Assembly (NCBI RefSeq): GCF_030717945.1 | Contig: NZ_JAVAIM010000001.1 | Location: 123,131 to 187,130, forward strand | Direction of reading: 5' to 3' | Source: Qipengyuania profundimaris | GTDB lineage: Bacteria > Pseudomonadota > Alphaproteobacteria > Sphingomonadales > Sphingomonadaceae | Length of the DNA stretch: 64,000 nucleotides | In this document: in pieces, positions 62,243-64,000 of the stretch | Layout of the letters: every line of letters starts with the position of its first letter | How positions within the stretch are numbered: position 1 is the stretch's first letter | Notes under the pieces: model-generated | What the model was told of the DNA's origin: nothing | What the model saw: only the letters and a program-made list of their open reading frames with translations | The model's database searches: none | Program-made: the position numbers and the translations under genes

Positions 62243-64000
62243 TCGGCGGGCTCTGCCCCCGGTTCGGCGGTTCCTGTGCCTGCCAGTCCGCGCTTGTCGT
62301 CACCCGGGCGATAGGTGAGCATGCGCTGGCGCAGCCACGGACCCGCGCGTTTCTCGAAGCCATCGGCGAGGCTGAATCCGGCCGGTACGATCAGCAGCGT
62401 GAGCAAGGTCGACAGGATCAGGCCCCCGATCACCACGGTACCCATCGGCGCGCGCCAGGCCCCGTCGCCCGAGCCGAGCACGCCGGAAAGCGCAATCGGC
62501 ACCATGCCGGCAGTCATCGCGACGGTGGTCATAACGATCGGCTGCGCACGCTTGTGGCCCGCATCGACGATGGCCTCCAGCTTGCGCGTGCCCTTGTCCA
62601 TTTCCTCGATCGCGAAGTCGATCAGCAGAATCGAGTTCTTCGAGACAATGCCCAGCAGCAGCAAGATGCCGATATAGACCGGCATCGATTGCGGCTGGCC
62701 GAACAGCCACACCAGCAGGATGCCCCCGAGCGGTGCGAGCGCGAGGCTGGCCATGTTCACCAACGGGCTCATGAGACGTTTGTACAGCAGCACGAGCACG
62801 GCAAACACCAGCAGCACGCCCGACGCGATAGCGATCGTCAGGCTGGTCATCAGCTCGGCCTGCCATTCTTCTTCGCCGACCACATCGCGGATAACGCCCT
62901 GGGGCAGGTCCTGGAGGATGGGCAACTGGTCGATTTCGGCCTGAGCCTCGCCCTTGACGACACCTTGCGCGAGGTCGGCTCCGACCAGCACGCGGCGGTT
63001 CTGGTTGTAGCGCTGGATGGTCGTCGGGCCGGAGCCGAAGCTGATCTCGGCCACTCGCGACAAGGGCACCGACCCACCGCTTGCCGTTTGCACCGGCAGA
63101 TTGCGGATCGTGTCCAGGTTCTCGCGCGATTGCTCGGGTAGCTTGACCCGGATCGGGATCTGGCGGTCCGAGAGCGAGAATTTCGCCGCGTTCTGCTCGA
63201 TCTCGCCCATGGTCGCGATGCGGATCGTCTGGCTGAGCGCGATGGTCGATACGCCGAGTTCCGCCGCGAGATCCTCGCGCGGAGAGATAATCAGCTCCGG
63301 CCGGTTGATGTCGGCGCTCACCCGCGGGGCGACGAGCGAGTCGATGGTCTTCATCTGCTCAACCAGCTGGGCAGCCGTATCGTTGAGCAGCTCGGGATCC
63401 GAACCGGCCAGCATTACCGTCATGTCGCGGCCCGAGCCGAAACCGCCCGATTGCGACGCGAAGCGAACCCGCGCATCGGCGATCTGCGAGAGCTCCGGCG
63501 CGAGACTGCGCTCGAATTCGATCGAGGTCCGCTCGCGGTCGGGGCGCAGCGTGATGTAGATCGTCGCCTGGCCTTCGCGGACGCGCTCCAGTGCCAGTTC
63601 CACCTCCTGCTGCTCGTAGAGGAGGTCGGCGACCTGATCGACGACCCGTTCGGTGGTCTCGAGCGTCGTGCCCGGCACCATCTCGATCTCGATGCGGCTG
63701 TTCTCGTCGTCGATCACCGGCTGGAACTGGGTGGGCACGATGCCGAACAGCAGCACGGTCAGCAGGAGGGAGAAATAGCCGACGCCGAGCATCCATACCC
63801 GGTGGTCGAGGAAGCGCGCGTAGAGATACTGCCAGGCCTGCTTCATGTGGCTGCCGAACAGCCCGGTAGTCAGGCCGAGGACCTTGAAGAACACAAGCGT
63901 CAGCAGGAAGCCTGCCAGCAGTGCGATGGCCAGCTGGATGATGCCGACGATTTTCACGATCGTTTCGGGCAGGAAGCCGGGATCGGGATCGCCCCCGGTG
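62239..64000 (-). CDS. RND efflux transporter, HAE1/AcrB type (5' part outside window)
   Basis: C-terminal 587 or so residues of an inner-membrane RND pump; the frame continues unbroken past the right edge (TGGDPDPGFLPETIVKIVGI at the edge). It includes a porter domain (DENSRIEIEMVPGTTLETTERVV, GSGRDMTVMLAGSDPELL) and the final membrane helices with LLLGIVSKNSILLIDFAIEEM and GHKRAQPIVMTTVAMTAGMVPIALS. The charged membrane residues of the relay lie in the missing part. It drives proton-coupled export of drugs or envelope compounds; the substrate cannot be told. It is coupled to DUF445 downstream. Confidence 0.92.
   Translation of the reverse strand, partial: TGGDPDPGFLPETIVKIVGIIQLAIALLAGFLLTLVFFKVLGLTTGLFGSHMKQAWQYLYARFLDHRVWMLGVGYFSLLLTVLLFGIVPTQFQPVIDDENSRIEIEMVPGTTLETTERVVDQVADLLYEQQEVELALERVREGQATIYITLRPDRERTSIEFERSLAPELSQIADARVRFASQSGGFGSGRDMTVMLAGSDPELLNDTAAQLVEQMKTIDSLVAPRVSADINRPELIISPREDLAAELGVSTIALSQTIRIATMGEIEQNAAKFSLSDRQIPIRVKLPEQSRENLDTIRNLPVQTASGGSVPLSRVAEISFGSGPTTIQRYNQNRRVLVGADLAQGVVKGEAQAEIDQLPILQDLPQGVIRDVVGEEEWQAELMTSLTIAIASGVLLVFAVLVLLYKRLMSPLVNMASLALAPLGGILLVWLFGQPQSMPVYIGILLLLGIVSKNSILLIDFAIEEMDKGTRKLEAIVDAGHKRAQPIVMTTVAMTAGMVPIALSGVLGSGDGAWRAPMGTVVIGGLILSTLLTLLIVPAGFSLADGFEKRAGPWLRQRMLTYRPGDDKRGLAGTGTAEPGAEPAE

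Overview
The window is high-GC, gene-dense bacterial chromosome. It suggests an alphaproteobacterium of the order Sphingomonadales, probably Erythrobacteraceae. The reasons are a MipZ-type division ATPase, a three-gene cytochrome bc1 operon, a tonB-exbB-exbD-exbD cluster with a very proline-rich TonB, a DUF3035 lipoprotein after lspA, and the general style of the proteins. The taxonomic call is inference from protein families, not a database match. I see no phage, insertion sequence, CRISPR array or rRNA. Most genes are core metabolism or housekeeping.

Layout, left third (1-23 kb): pheST; three tandem paralogous AraC-type regulators; rpmI-rplT; a prs-hisN-SDR-SDR operon; glpX and hom, separated by an oppositely oriented tandem pair of small exported Cys-containing proteins; an exported protein of unknown function; then a plus-strand TonB/Exb region (tonB, exbB, exbD, exbD, terminator, a 73-residue double-glycine peptide, another exbD and a divergent exbD-like gene). 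An Lhr-type helicase and a J-domain-like membrane protein follow.

Middle third (23-44.5 kb): a mipZ-dnaJ-like-pgm-DUF2059 operon; a CsgG-like exported protein and panC; tRNA-Gly(TCC); a CPA1 antiporter coupled to an OmpA-like lipoprotein; petABC followed by apt; pepN-pgeF; a YeeZ-like reductase; ltaE with a DMT transporter; a GNAT protein; a YdbS/YdbT-type PH-domain pair; and an SDR.

Right third (44.5-64 kb): a long minus-strand series (small ORF, gpmA, purE, purK, folA, ribF, GDPD, ileS, lspA, DUF3035) in which many junctions are 1- or 4-base stop/start overlaps; tRNA-Thr(GGT); a CNNM/CorC-type protein; an OmpA-family glycine-zipper lipoprotein; cysQ; sucC; etfB-etfA behind a strong palindromic operator; a TonB-C-like exported protein; DUF445; and a truncated RND pump running off the right end.

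The most interesting non-housekeeping signals are four. (1) A multi-hairpin interspersed repeat with compensatory base changes lies in two convergent intergenic regions, with an inverted partial copy beside one of them. (2) A bacteriocin-like double-glycine peptide sits between ExbD genes. (3) An ExbD paralogue has leucine where its relatives carry the essential membrane aspartate. (4) The ribosome-binding site of one gene is buried in the terminator of etfA.
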